Source: Lophius americanus (taxonomy: Eukaryota > Chordata > Actinopteri > Lophiiformes > Lophiidae). Taken from it: a stretch of 64,000 nt of DNA. The stretch covers positions 2,509,001 through 2,573,000 of the forward strand of contig JBBDHG010000061.1 of NCBI GenBank assembly GCA_037951165.1. The letters run 5' to 3'. Positions 38,640-49,850 of the stretch are shown here, one piece after another. Both the position numbers and the translations under genes were made by a program. How positions within the stretch are numbered: position 1 is the stretch's first letter; the number at the start of each line of letters is the position of its first letter. Under the pieces are notes generated by a model. That model searched no databases and was not told the origin of the DNA. It worked only from the letters and a program-made list of their open reading frames with translations.

Positions 38640-39400
38640 GGGGTTAGCCTAACAGGTGCATTTGGGATCAATTGCAACCTGGATTAAGAGCCTGGCCCAT
38701 CCAAGCATACAGTGAGCTAAAGTAATCCATCCTAGAATTGATAATAGCATGAATGACTGTCTCAAGGTCTGTATTAGAAAGGAAGGACTTAGACTTAACT
38801 TAAAATTGTAAAAATGTACTTTACTCTGTAGACTTTACAACTGAATGTACTTGCATATCTATTCTTAAAGAAGAACATAAAATAACCCTGAGATTTTTTA
38901 CATCAGGTGTAGGTTGTTTTAGGATGGAGAAACAAATAACTCTTGTAAGAAGACATCCGAAGTAAGTATCCGCCAAACAGCTTGTTATCGGATTAATGGA
39001 CAAGTTAATGTCCGGCATATCTAACCATCAGCAGAAAACTATAAATGATATTATGTTTATTAAAACAGCAATGGTAGAGAGTATAAAGAGGACAGACCTG
39101 GAACCAAAATAGAATCTTAAGGTACGCCACTGTTCAAAGGTACTGGTCGAGAAGAAAAATCATCCCCACTGATGGAAAAGGGTCTATCAGTGCCTCATAG
39201 TCAGCAGTAATACCAAACAAGCCATTAAGAATGCTTGATAAGGGCAGATTCAGTGCTGGGTAGCATTACAAAACCAGACTGAAAAACCTCACCAATGCCA
39301 TTTGGTGACTAATTTTAAATAGTCTTAAATTGTTTAAGTACAGCTTTATCAAGCAGATTAAAATGGAAAGGAGTGTTAAAATAATAATAAATAAAAATGC
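38640..39400. repeat. Possible decayed repeat of unclear class
   Basis: Phrases such as AAGATTTTTTACATCAGGTG-like text near 38890, CTTAAGGTACGCCACTGTTC near 39120 and AATAGCATGAATGACTGTCT near 38745 resemble the antisense of a widespread fish LINE, where this wording overlaps reverse transcriptase and 3' sequence. No open frame survives. The sequence could equally be unique intron. Confidence 0.25.
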
Positions 39401-40759
39401 CAATCACGCCAAATATCTGTTTGATGAGCCTAGAAGGAACAATGTCAGACTTGTGTTTAGTCATTTTCATCTGGTCAACAGTTGTAGTTAGTTACTGCCA
39501 TAAAAGCATTTTACTATTTGGTTAGAATATTTATTTAAATTTCATATAGAACATTTCAGCTACAGCTGCTGTTTATTCTGTATTGCGGTCTATTTGCCTC
39601 AGGAGTCTCATTTAACCACGGTCGGTTTTTAAAGAATGACTTCATGAGGGCATCAGGGTCAGGGATTGCGAAGCAGGTTGCGTTAAATAGACGTGGTGGT
39701 TGGTAAGAGAGGAGTCCATATAGGCAGTGATGAAAAGAGAAGAGGCTGAGAATGCTCCTAGAAGGGACACTTATAGTGATAATTATAGTAAGGAATGTCA
39801 ACTTCAATGACAAGGCAAACGTTCAGAAATAAATGCAATATAGATTTTGCATATGTGCACAGACACGCCACCTGAAAACATAAGATCTCATGAGAAAGGC
39901 CTGCAGCCATCTTATCAAGATTAAAAGAGACGTTTCTAATTTTTTCTCGCATTGGCTTAAATGGACAAAACACACCAATATGAGATTCCCAGGAAATTAA
40001 AATTTTGCCACAGTTTGGCATGGTATCAGCTCTAGATTCAGAAATCTCATGGATGATATTGCTGTATTAAGTTTAGGTTAACGAATTGCCAGGGCTTAGA
40101 GATGATTCTGTTTTTCTATTTTTCCATTCAAAGAGTTGTTGCTCGATGCTAGACAATTAGTCACCTGACAACAGCTGCATTTATTCTTATGTAATTGCAA
40201 TCTATCCGAGAGTGGTTGAAAAAATGCACTCATGATCACAAATGTGAACTTTGCCTTTGTAAAGAAAAAATAAGTCATAAAATGTCATCAGAACTTATCC
40301 ATTGGGTTTTTGATTGCCTGTACAAAGTTGAGTATTTTAGTTTAGAGAAAGTGGTCCGTCACCAGGCAGACTATAGTTTCTGATAATTTAGGCAAAATGT
40401 ACAAAACTTGGCGTTTGTATGCCAAGTCAGTCACTTATCACGAGAAAACGAGCGACAGAGAAAAAAAGATGTCATTATTGATATACAATACTTGCACCGA
40501 TATTGATGTTGCCATGGTGACAAGCAAACACGAACCGGTAGTGCAAAAGAGAAAGCAGCAGAAACAGCGGATGAATACAACAAATGACATTAGCACATAC
40601 AGAGCCCAAAGCTACAGGAATCTAGGAGTATTATACTTGCTAAAGAACTTTTACCCATCAATGAAAAATTGCTGGTGTGTGCATAGTGACGTATAAACAT
40701 CCTTCAAAGAGCAGCTACGAAACCTTGATTGAGGTTTATCAATAACAGAAACTCCCAAG

Positions 40760-40905
40760 TCAATCGTTTTCTTCTTCATCTTTCGGCATCTCCTTTTTGT
40801 GGTTGCCACAGTGGATCACCTGTCTCCATCCATAGGTCGGTACCCTGCCGGCTAACTATACCAGTATATGGATTGGGGATAGGTTGTTACACCGGATTTT
40901 TTGTA
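40760..40905 (-). repeat. DANA/mermaid-like SINE tail fragment
   Basis: TCTTCATCTTTCGGCATCTC is followed by GTGGTTGCCACAGTGGATCA and CCTGTCTCCATCC. This is the reverse complement of the fish SINE tail with ...GCGGATCC..TGTGGCGACCCC..AAGCCGAAAG wording. Only a diverged fragment is present. Confidence 0.5.
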
Positions 40906-41102
40906 TTCACGATGTTGAGTGAGGCTTTATTCTGAGTCACATGACCACATGACCTAAGCGTACCAAACATCTAAAGGGCTGCATGATTTTCCTTTGAAAT
41001 CAGTTAATACAGTTATGAGACTGCTGATCTATGATGGACATTCAGAAAGATAACAGTAAACTGCCTATTTTTTTCTCAGGAAGAAAAAAGAATTGTCGTG
41101 AA

Positions 41103-41160
41103 AATTAACTTGTTATCTCGACATAATGGTGGCTTGTTTCATCATGATAACGAGTTAATT
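41103..41160. repeat. Palindromic MITE-like element
   Basis: AATTAACTTGTTATC (41103-41117) and GATAACGAGTTAATT (41146-41160) are inverted copies with one mismatch around a 28-nt loop. ATCTTGTTATAGACG just after repeats part of the arm. The TTAACTCGTTATC wording is frequent in fish miniature inverted-repeat elements. No coding sequence. Confidence 0.6.
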
Positions 41161-43335
41161 ATCTTGTTATAGACGAAAAGTAATTATTATTATTATTATC
41201 ATTACTTCAGTCAAACTACATCTGATACCCACCTAAAGGGGAATATGACGGTACGGTGTTTATAGCATGTATATAAGTTGTATTTGATCAGTCCTTGATC
41301 AGTCTGGAAGAAAAATCACTCAATTTCAACACTTCGACAGAGCCCCTTTTCACTTTACATACTTCACACATTGAACAAACTTGCATGAAAAGAAATAAAT
41401 TTCATTGAAATTATGATTATATTATTTTATTTGGATCTCAGTGCATACTGCGGCTTTTGTTAGGACCATGTATGCAAACATGTAGTAAACAGAAGAAAGG
41501 AAGACCTTTAAGCCTGGTAGTAAACCTTCTAGGATGTGGTGAGGCAGACAAGGCCAGAGTCAGTCAATGGCATTGACTGACAGACCTTTCAGTCACTCAG
41601 CCTCCGGCAGGCTTATTGCTCATTGACATTAGAGGAGCAGACACCACACACTTAAAACACTCATTATAGGAAAAGGCCAGTAATAAACCTGGTTCTTCAC
41701 AATGTCCTGGCCTCATCTGCCAATGAAAGCAATACATTTTCAGTTCCCCCTTGTGCTATTTAGCCGTCAGGATATCTGTTTGTTTGTTTTTTTTGTCACA
41801 GGTGCTATGTCTTCTCTGGAGATAAACATATTGCTGTTTATTTTTTAGTGTAATGTTTCAACTCTCTCAAAAAACTGTAAAAGAAGATTAATAATCCTTA
41901 AAAAATGTATAATAATTAAAAAAAATAACATGCATAAAAATTTATCGAAATCTCGAAAAATTCTTTAAATTATCAAATCAAGGCTCAACATCATCGATAA
42001 TTTGGAAAGTTACTATCAGAATAATTAACACAGGCAGACAGTTTGAAAGAGATTTTAAATTTAGAAAAAATCCTTTAAATTCTCCTTCAGGTCACTGTCT
42101 TCTATTGTACTTCATTAGGGAAGTCTACAGCAAGGAAACAGACCAGAGATCATACTTATCAGTGTCTTCGGTGAATAACAAGGATTTTATTTTGTGCAAG
42201 AAAAATGTTCGTAGTCTATGTTTAAAATTACGTAAACGTCTTGATGGTGTGCTTGTGAGTACTTTGTGTATCTGTCTTTCACTCGGCTTTATTGTAATGC
42301 TGAGAGGGAGCATGTGAGCTAGAGCAGAGAAGAAATCTATCAGAAAACGAATGTCTAAAACTGAGCAGAGGCATTGTTATGTGCATGAATGCTGATAACA
42401 GCAAACAGGGTAATGCACTTATTGAGCAGTGAATATATTTTTGTATGCTTGAGCTAAACTTATTCTTTACTCAAAATGATTTTTTCTTCAAAATACAATT
42501 TATGTTCTTGCAAAAAATATTTTCTGTACCTAGAAATTCACAAAGCACACTCAGAATGAGGAACTACGAGCTTATAAATGATGTAGAAATTGAATGCCAT
42601 AGAGAAATGTGCCAAAGTTAAGCGATGATGTGGTGAATCAGGGACAGCGTACAGGACTAACCTGTTTTGTCTGATCATATGGAGGAGCTACTTTTTCACC
42701 AATATCTGAAAAGAAAAGGGAATGCTGTTTCTGATAGAAAGGTATCAAAACACACACTGCATTGAAAGGCTGGAGAATACACCCAATTAGGAAGGTAGTT
42801 ATGATGTTTTGGCTGATCAACATATATTGAGATACATACTGGAAATAGGAAATTTTATTTAATTCTTAACAATGCAGCTATGTTCTGTTTTCTTCATAAT
42901 CTGTTTAGTTTTTCTATGGGGACTTTAAAATGAGAAAAATTCCAAAGAGTTTTGTGCGTTTTGGAAAACTAAACATGTGTCGATAACTGAAAGCCAAACA
43001 CAGCATAGAGAAAATTAAAATAACCTGAATAGCTAGATAGTACAAGATGTAAATGAGTAAATATGTTGTCTATTTTGATTTCAAACATTCAACAATTCGA
43101 TTTGTCTGAACAGACCCTCTAAGAAGGAGATAGTTGAGTTGCAAGAGAAACCTCCTGTATTGTCAAGCAAGACAAATCTCAGGGACGCTACTGGCTGATC
43201 TGTTCAGGAATTTCCCTTCAGGGATGTGAGCTGAAGAGGAATTTCCAAAAAGGCATAATAATGTTATTGTTGCAAAATGACATCCCGCTGTGTGTGAATC
43301 AGTTCTGTTGTGGTGATTTCCATTTCATCCTCTAG

Positions 43336-43473
43336 GTGTGCCAGAGAAACCAGAAATTGATGGCCTGACGAAGCCTGCCATGGAGGGAGATCACATCACT
43401 CTGACCTGCATCACGCAGGGGAGCAAGCCTGCCGCCGACCTGCGCTGGTTCAGGAATGAAAAAGAGATTAAAG
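43336..43473 (+). CDS. cadm2: cadm2-like exon 4: first half of Ig2
   Basis: 138 nt, acceptor CATCCTCTAG, donor AAAG|GTATGT, phase 1 on both sides. It reads GVPEKPEIDGLTKPAMEGDH, then ITLTCITQGSKPAADLRWFR and NEKEIK. VPEKP opens the second Ig domain, the first cysteine is in LTCIT and the core tryptophan in LRWFR. GSKPAAD-RWF is strongly conserved in CADM2. Local GC content is clearly higher than in the flanking intron. A SINE begins only about 100 bp downstream of the donor. Confidence 0.96.
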
Positions 43474-43571
43474 GTATGTAAGAACTCTGTTTACCCCAGG
43501 AAACTTTTCATCTGGGTGGCTATAAGGTTGATTCATGGAGAATGAAAATCGGTTAAGTTCAGACAGCTGCA

Positions 43572-43865
43572 GGCAGCACGGTGGCACACAGTTAACACAG
43601 GATGCAAGTTCTTGTTTATAATCCCCCACTTCCCCATTAAAGCCTTTCTGCATCCAAATCATGTGTTCCTTCCTCCAGCAGTCAATGAGGATGTTATATG
43701 GGTGGAATGGTGACTCTAAATTGTCCGTAGGTGTGAATCAAAGTATGAATGGTTGTCTGTCTATATAAGGGGGCCCTTTGATGAACTGTCGACTTTTCAG
43801 GGTGTTATCAGCTGTGATATGCTTCAACCCCCGTGACCCTAACAGGATAAGCAGTAAACACAAAA
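43572..43865 (+). mobile_element. Mermaid/DANA-like tRNA-derived SINE
   Basis: Opens with GGCAGCACGGTGGCACACAG, the typical head of this fish SINE group. It continues through GCCTTTCTGCATCC, TGGTGACTCTAAATTGTCCG, TAGGTGTGAATCAAAGTATG and AATGGTTGTCTGTCT, and ends CCGTGACCCTAACAGGATAA and GCAGTAAAC. It has lost most of the B-box region and several body segments, so it is old. Sense orientation, beginning about 100 bp after the exon 4 donor. Confidence 0.68.
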
Positions 43866-45307
43866 TCAATGAATTAGAAAACCGCCCAAGATCCAATAAC
43901 TGGGCAGAGCAGTCTTTTCTTTTCTGTTCACATGTCACTTTTCATGATTTTGGTTTTGGGATTTTAAATCATGAAACGTTGGTCACATATGTGTGTTTAC
44001 AAGTAAAAAAAAAAAAAAAGTACCAAACTAATACTGAGCTATTGCTTTCCTTTGGAAAAACAGCTTGAAAATCTAACAAGAGGGTCTTTTTTTTTTTCAT
44101 AGATCTGTTGCAAGGAAGCTGCGGCAGATTTGGGGGTGGAACGGTGTGTTTTTCTTCAGTCTCTAATAGAGCAGATTCATCGTGTCTCTTTCGGCCACAC
44201 AGTGTGATGCATTGTACACTTTGTTATCAGACACACGTCACTCCAGCCTGCTCCCACTGTGTAATACTTGATGAACCACCGATTTTGTAATTGTTTGAAC
44301 GGGAGAGCAAGACTCTGAGAGCATATTGAAGAAAAGAGATGAAAGCAAAGCAGATGGTGTTCTATATCAAATGATAATCAGAACGGAGCTGGTAAGACTT
44401 TCACAGATCAGCAGCACAGCTGTAGACAAATAATTATATTCTATGTCACACTATAGATAACCAAATACAAACTTTAAAATAACGATAAAAAAAAAGGATA
44501 ACAATTGAAAGTGACAGCGTTTTCATTTTTCTGTTTTTTAAAAAACAAGGAAGAACAACAATCGTTGTTCTACCCGTCATTGAACTTTAGTTGTTGTAAC
44601 TTGTTTATGATGAAATATAACATTTGACATAATTTGTGGAATAAGAGCTTAATCTTTATATAAATTATGTTATGTTAAAAGTAAAGTTATAATAGCTGAA
44701 AGCTTGAATGTTTATTTTTGAATAATTGAGAAAAATGTATGTTACATGAAGGCGTATCGACCAAAGCTTTTACTTTGAAGTGAACCGGAAGTTCGCTTTA
44801 ACTGTAGCATGGACTTGACAGAAATATCAATGACACAGATCATTGTAACTGTAGTACATCTTTTCTTAAAGCATTTAAGTTAAATCGAACCTGGTTGGTT
44901 TTTCGGCAGTTGACATTTACCTACAGTAGCAATGAGAAATGAAGCATTCAAATATTACATGTACTTAATTCTCTTTTAAATGCAGAGCAGGCATGATTTT
45001 TGCATATTGATATTTTCTTTTCCTACCGTCATCTTTGTCAAACCTCAAGTTATTCATTCATTCATACATTCATCCCTTTCTAAAACGAATCTAAATTTTG
45101 CATATTAAATTAAGTGTATTATAAACAATAAAGAACAGTTCTTATATTTGTATACCTGGGCTCTATGATTGCTTATTTTGGTACGTAAGCGACTTAAAGG
45201 TACACGTCGACCATGTCGGTCGACATTAGCAACACGAGCTGCAATGTCTGCAATGTCCTTGGGGGCATAAGAACACCCACTTGTGACAGACAAGCTCAGA
45301 TTGTCAA

Positions 45308-45308
45308 T

Positions 45309-45340
<32 letters not shown>
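45308..45340. repeat. (AAT)n tail of the L2-like element
   Basis: About ten AAT units at the 3' end of the antisense LINE. L2-type elements typically end in a short tandem repeat rather than poly(A). The second copy has the same tail at 54719-54736. Confidence 0.88.
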
Positions 45341-48130
45341 ATTTAATTTATAACACACTTTACATTTGGATCAAATCTCGAAGTGCTACAAGTTAAAAGC
45401 AGATAAAAGCATCAATAAAAAATATAATAATAATTATATAAAAATGCGACCAAAAAGCAGCAGTGTTAATTAAAAGTTATAGGTTCTGCTAAAAAGGAAA
45501 GTTTTAAGTCCTTTTTACAAATGTGTCAGTATTGCGGGGCCCTCAGATGGTCAGGAAGGGCATTCCACATACGAGGGGCAGCAGAACAGAAGTCCCGATC
45601 ACCCATGGTGCTGAGCTTACTCCAGGGAAGGTAGAGGCGGTATGAGTGGGTAGAATGGAGGGATCATGTTGAGGTCAGTGGGGTGAGTAGTTCTTTTAGG
45701 TAGTGGGGTGCGTTACCATGGATGCACTGGTGAGTGAGGAGAGAGATCTTATAATCAATCTTTACTTTTATCAGGGATCCCGATGAGAAGTACGTTACAG
45801 TAATCGCAGTGAAGAACCGAGTTTGGAAATATTTCTGAGATGGTGAAAGGAGATCTTGCAGATGTGTCTGATGTGGGATTCAAAACTGAGTTGAGGGTCA
45901 AATCTTACGCCGAGATTGGTGAATGATGAAGAGAGGCGAATGTCGTGACAAGAGAAAGCTACGCTGGTTATGGAGGAAGACTGGGTCTGATGTGGGGTGC
46001 CAATTACAATTGCTTCGGTTTTGGAGCTGTTCAACTGGAGAAAGTTGTTTTTCGTCAACACCTTTATCTCCTCAAGACAAGCGCGGAGAGTTAACAGGGG
46101 AGATGATAATGATGATGAGGATGGAAAAAACTGCGGAGGAACATGTGTCAGTTTTTATGTAGATTTGCGTGTCATCAGCGTAGCAATGGATTGAGACTCT
46201 GTATCAACTGCTGACATGGACATTTGGAAATGGGCCTTTAATTTGCAAAAACTTCTGGATTGGGGTGGGTTTTTGAGGAGTGGTCTGATTACGGCGGCTT
46301 TTAGGGAAGATGGAACAAAGCCGGCCTGGAGGGATTGGTTTATTACAGCGGTGATCAGGGGACTTATAGAAGAGATGTTAGTTTTCAATTGGGCCGTAGG
46401 AAAGGGGTCGAGGGCACAGGTGGAGGGTTTCATCGTCTTGATTATAAACTCAACCTCCTCCTGTGAGATTTCTGGGAAGCAGTTTAGAGGCTGTAAGATC
46501 TCAAACTGTGAGTAAACAGACTGGATAGGTAGAGTGGAGGAAAAGTTTTTGCAGGGGCGTGACGATCCAGGATGCTACTCAGGGAGTTATTCTAGAAATC
46601 CACTGAGTCATTGGCTGATACAAAGTTTGCAGCAAGAAGATGCTGGAGATCGACTGTCATGGGTTCTGGGTTGATGTTTTTCAAATTCCTGAAGTGGATT
46701 TGACGTTTGGGCTTGGTGAGGGGGGAAACATGTGACAATTCCATGGAGACTTGGGACTTGGACTTTGGGTCGGACACACCCAGATCGTACACAAGAAGAT
46801 TGCTGAGAGGAACAGAGTCAGTGATGACAAGATCCAGAGTGTGTCCCATGTTGTGGGTGGGGACATCGACAAGTTGCCTGAGATTAAAACATCCAGTAGT
46901 TGGAGAAATTCGGATGCAAAACGACATGCAGGGGAGTCGAAATGAATGTTCATATCTCCAAGTACTATAATATTGGCAGAGGTTGTGCAAAATGTCGACA
47001 AAAGGTTGTACATCTCAGAGATGAAGGCTGGGTTTGGTTTGGGTGGTCGGTAGATTAGAAGTATGGTCATGGAAAAAGGTGGCTTACAATTAAATGCCAG
47101 GCCTTCAAAGGAAGAGATCTCTGGCAGGAGCAGTGGAGACAAGTCCAAATCACTGCGGTAGATGACAGACAGACCACCACCACGACCAGTGCTGCGGGCT
47201 TTCTGGAGGTAACAGTAACCGGCGGGACAGGTCTCATTCAGGACAGAAAAATCATCTGGTTGTTACCAGGTTTCTGTAAGGCACATAACGTCCAGACACT
47301 TCTCCAGAAGGTGGTCATGTATGAGGCATAATTTGTTTGTGAGAGATTGTGTATTAAAGAGTTCAATTTTAATACTAGATGGAACAGTGAGTCTCTGTAT
47401 TGGCCAAAGAATACTGAATTCTCTCCACGTTTTCTAACCCACACAGTGAGTAGCTTTATGGAGGAAATTCCACTAGTGGGAAGAGCGACAACGTTCTGAT
47501 GAAGCATCTGAGACGCGAAGGTCTGTACGTCAGACCAAAAGGACAGAATGGAGTTATTGGAGCGGGAGTAAACAAACTTAGAACGGCAACTTCTGTGAAC
47601 GTAACGGAGCCGGCGAAGTAGTCCAAGTTGTTTAATAACCGATATGCACAACAGAGTGTATTTTGTAGTTGTTGAATTCAACAAGTTTGTAGTTGTTGAA
47701 TTTCATCAGTTGGGTGACGGAATAATTTATCATCATGCCAGTCGTGGAGACTAGCCCGTTGTTAGCTGTTAGCCATGGTCGGGACGCACAGAGGATGTTA
47801 GTAGCCGAACTTCATGGAAATTATGCCGAGAATAAAACATAAAACATAGAAATTGATCAACTGCGGCATTTGGTGAAAGTGTCACAAGGGCAGTGATGAA
47901 CAAGACGGATAAACAAACTGACATCAACGATGAACAAACAGATACAGAAGTCTCCGGGTGATGGTAAATACAGAATAACATATACAAATACGGATATAAA
48001 TCCAAAAGGTTTGCCGGTGAGCAACAATAAAGGCACACTTGTCAGTTTATAGTATTACAGACTGTAGAACTCTGATGGAAAAGCGGCGAACCGACAACGC
48101 CAGCGTCCTCTCCCTTCAGCGTCCGGACTG
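45308..48130 (-). mobile_element. L2-like LINE, internally deleted copy 1
   Basis: The minus strand shows a degraded non-LTR element from a GC-richer 5' region near 48130 to an (ATT)n tail at 45308-45340. Fragments in order are an endonuclease segment with NIIVLGDMNIHFDSP, a linker with STCALDPFPTAQLK and AAVIRPLLKNP, a broken YADD-box region, and an RT C-terminal part with NNFLQLNSSKTEAIVIGTP and HHLRNISKL. Most of the RT fingers and palm before YADD is missing. Against copy 2 at 54718-55983, two more deletions of roughly 120 and 50 bp lie near 45760 and 45805. Several frames are broken. Antisense to the host gene. Confidence 0.85.
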
Positions 48131-49009
48131 CAACATCGATGAGTGATTACGAGTCTGATTGCATCACAGAAAGGATCCCTGCAGAGATAGATAGATATTT
48201 TTTCATTAAAGAATAACATAATTTGTGTTTAGCTAGAAAAAGCCACTTCATTTATTTTGTGAAGACTCCATTTACAGTTGCATCAATGTTATCACCGTAT
48301 AACACACTTCATTCAAATCTTGGATCATTCTAACTGCTACTAGTTGCCCGATTCTGAACCCAGACAAAAATTCTTGTCTTAAATAATGAATTCAATCACT
48401 CTCGTTAAACACTATCATCTTAGCACCTAAATCAAATATCATGTTCATGTATTCATCCCTAAATTGCATATTGTTGTGTTCATCTTTGGGAAGGATGTTG
48501 GATGTAAAAAGAATATGGTTTCTCACATGTCTGTTTGTTTTCTACGGAGCCCCTGTTTTCTACGGTACTGTTGGTCCTTGGTAGTTACAATCTAGTTGTT
48601 TTCTGTTTTTTTAGAATTGTGCTATTTAGTTTGTAATCATAGTAAGTTCCCCCACTTATGAGAAAGCTCAATAGAAAAGAATATAAACTCATTGGAAGAA
48701 TGTATTTCACCTTACTGGCTTATTGTGCTTCTAGGGCTGATTACAGCCTCTCCCAGAGGCCCACTACTAAGCCAGGAGCTCCGTGTAAAGAATGACATAG
48801 TCATAGCATAATGTTCTTGTATTTTACCACAGGAAGTTAACAGGTAGTCAGGGATCTCTCTGGCGGTTTGAAGTGAAGGTTGGCTCAGGAGAATATTCTT
48901 TCTTATTCAGGTCAGATGCTATAATTCTCTCCTAAACCCGGCACATGGCTATCTTAAAATTAGGGCTGGTGGAATTTTGTATGCCTTCATTAGGCACTGT
49001 GAAAAGGTT

Positions 49010-49500
49010 GTGGTCCTTTACCCTAACAAGACACGAATGGTTTCTTCAGGTTTGTTTTTCCGTCTAAATGCTTTCTGTAAATTCCAGCGTCTGGTACGAC
49101 GAGATCTTGTCGTCTCCTTCTTCCAGATCTTACTTTCTAGGATTGTCACATCTATCACAGCTACTCTCTTCTGTCCCCAGTCAACCAACACTATGTCTGC
49201 CTGGATAGCCAGCAGCTGCTTGTCAATCTTGAACGTTGAGTCCCACAAGATCTGTCCTCTCTTGTTCTCAGCCACTTTGACTCACACTGAGACTCGGCAA
49301 CTTCTTATCCATACTTTGCACAGATGTTTGTGTTTACTACCCTAGCCACTTGGTTATGCTTCTGCACCCTGTTCTGGTGTACTGGACTGATTCAGGAGTA
49401 GCTATACACAGCTAGGATTTTCTATACACATCTGCTACCATTATGGATCTGGTGCTTAGGATCTGCTCCAGTGCTGCCAGGATCAGGACAGCCTTTTCCA
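49010..49500 (-). mobile_element. RLE-type (R2/NeSL-like) LINE relic with nuclease motif
   Basis: The minus-strand frame at 49018-49275 contains LWDSTFKIDKQLLAIQADIV, LVDWGQKRVAVIDVTILES and WKKE. This matches the restriction-like endonuclease core (PDIVVVD...VIDVAIP...KKE type) found at the C terminus of R2/NeSL-type and related fish reverse transcriptases. In that fold the spaced aspartates and following lysine are catalytic; here the first PD is AD. About 225 bp of further degraded sequence lies upstream on the minus strand. No RT domain was found, so this is a scrap. Antisense to the host gene. Confidence 0.62.
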
Positions 49501-49818
49501 GCCACTGGTATAATTCCATCCCATAGAGCACCTGTATGTATATCTATATTTACATGGAAATATATACATATAATGTATAGAAAATAAAGAAATGGTTAGC
49601 GCTGTGGTACATTTGCTCTCTTTGTAAAAATAAAACCTACTAAAATTTCTCCAGGACAGGAACCAGAACCATGAGACTTTAAACAAATACCAGCTTAGAA
49701 CGGCTTTATTGACACGTCAAGAATTTCGATTGGAAGTTATGTTTTTTTCGGCCTCGGCTGAATTCACCTAATAATCTCTCTCAGTGTCTGCCACTATACC
49801 TTTTTCACCCAAGTCTAT

Positions 49819-49850
49819 GACCAGACATATGGCCTTCTATATGTCTGGTC
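49819..49850. repeat. Perfect 12-bp hairpin
   Basis: GACCAGACATAT, loop GGCCTTCT, then ATATGTCTGGTC, an exact reverse complement. Intron 4, with no flanking element recognised. Confidence 0.9.

Larger units (their letters stand above)
34738..43335 (+). other. Intron 3
   Basis: About 8.6 kb between Ig1 and Ig2 exons. It holds a second tRNA-headed SINE (36897-37230), a LINE reverse transcriptase relic (37630-38620), a possible decayed repeat (38640-39400), a SINE tail fragment (40760-40905) and a palindromic element (41103-41160). Two open frames at 40195-40383 and 40397-40696 show no domain I recognise and no splice context. Confidence 0.72.

Noticed and set aside
40195..40696. Two neighbouring + strand frames of 62 and 99 residues as a small gene
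   Set aside because: They are in different frames, match no domain I know, and lack exon boundaries. The region is intronic.
45105..45293. 62-residue minus-strand frame (SYAPKDIADIAARVANVDRH) as a gene
   Set aside because: It lies next to the L2 tail with no known domain, promoter or splice context. A repeat or chance frame is likelier.
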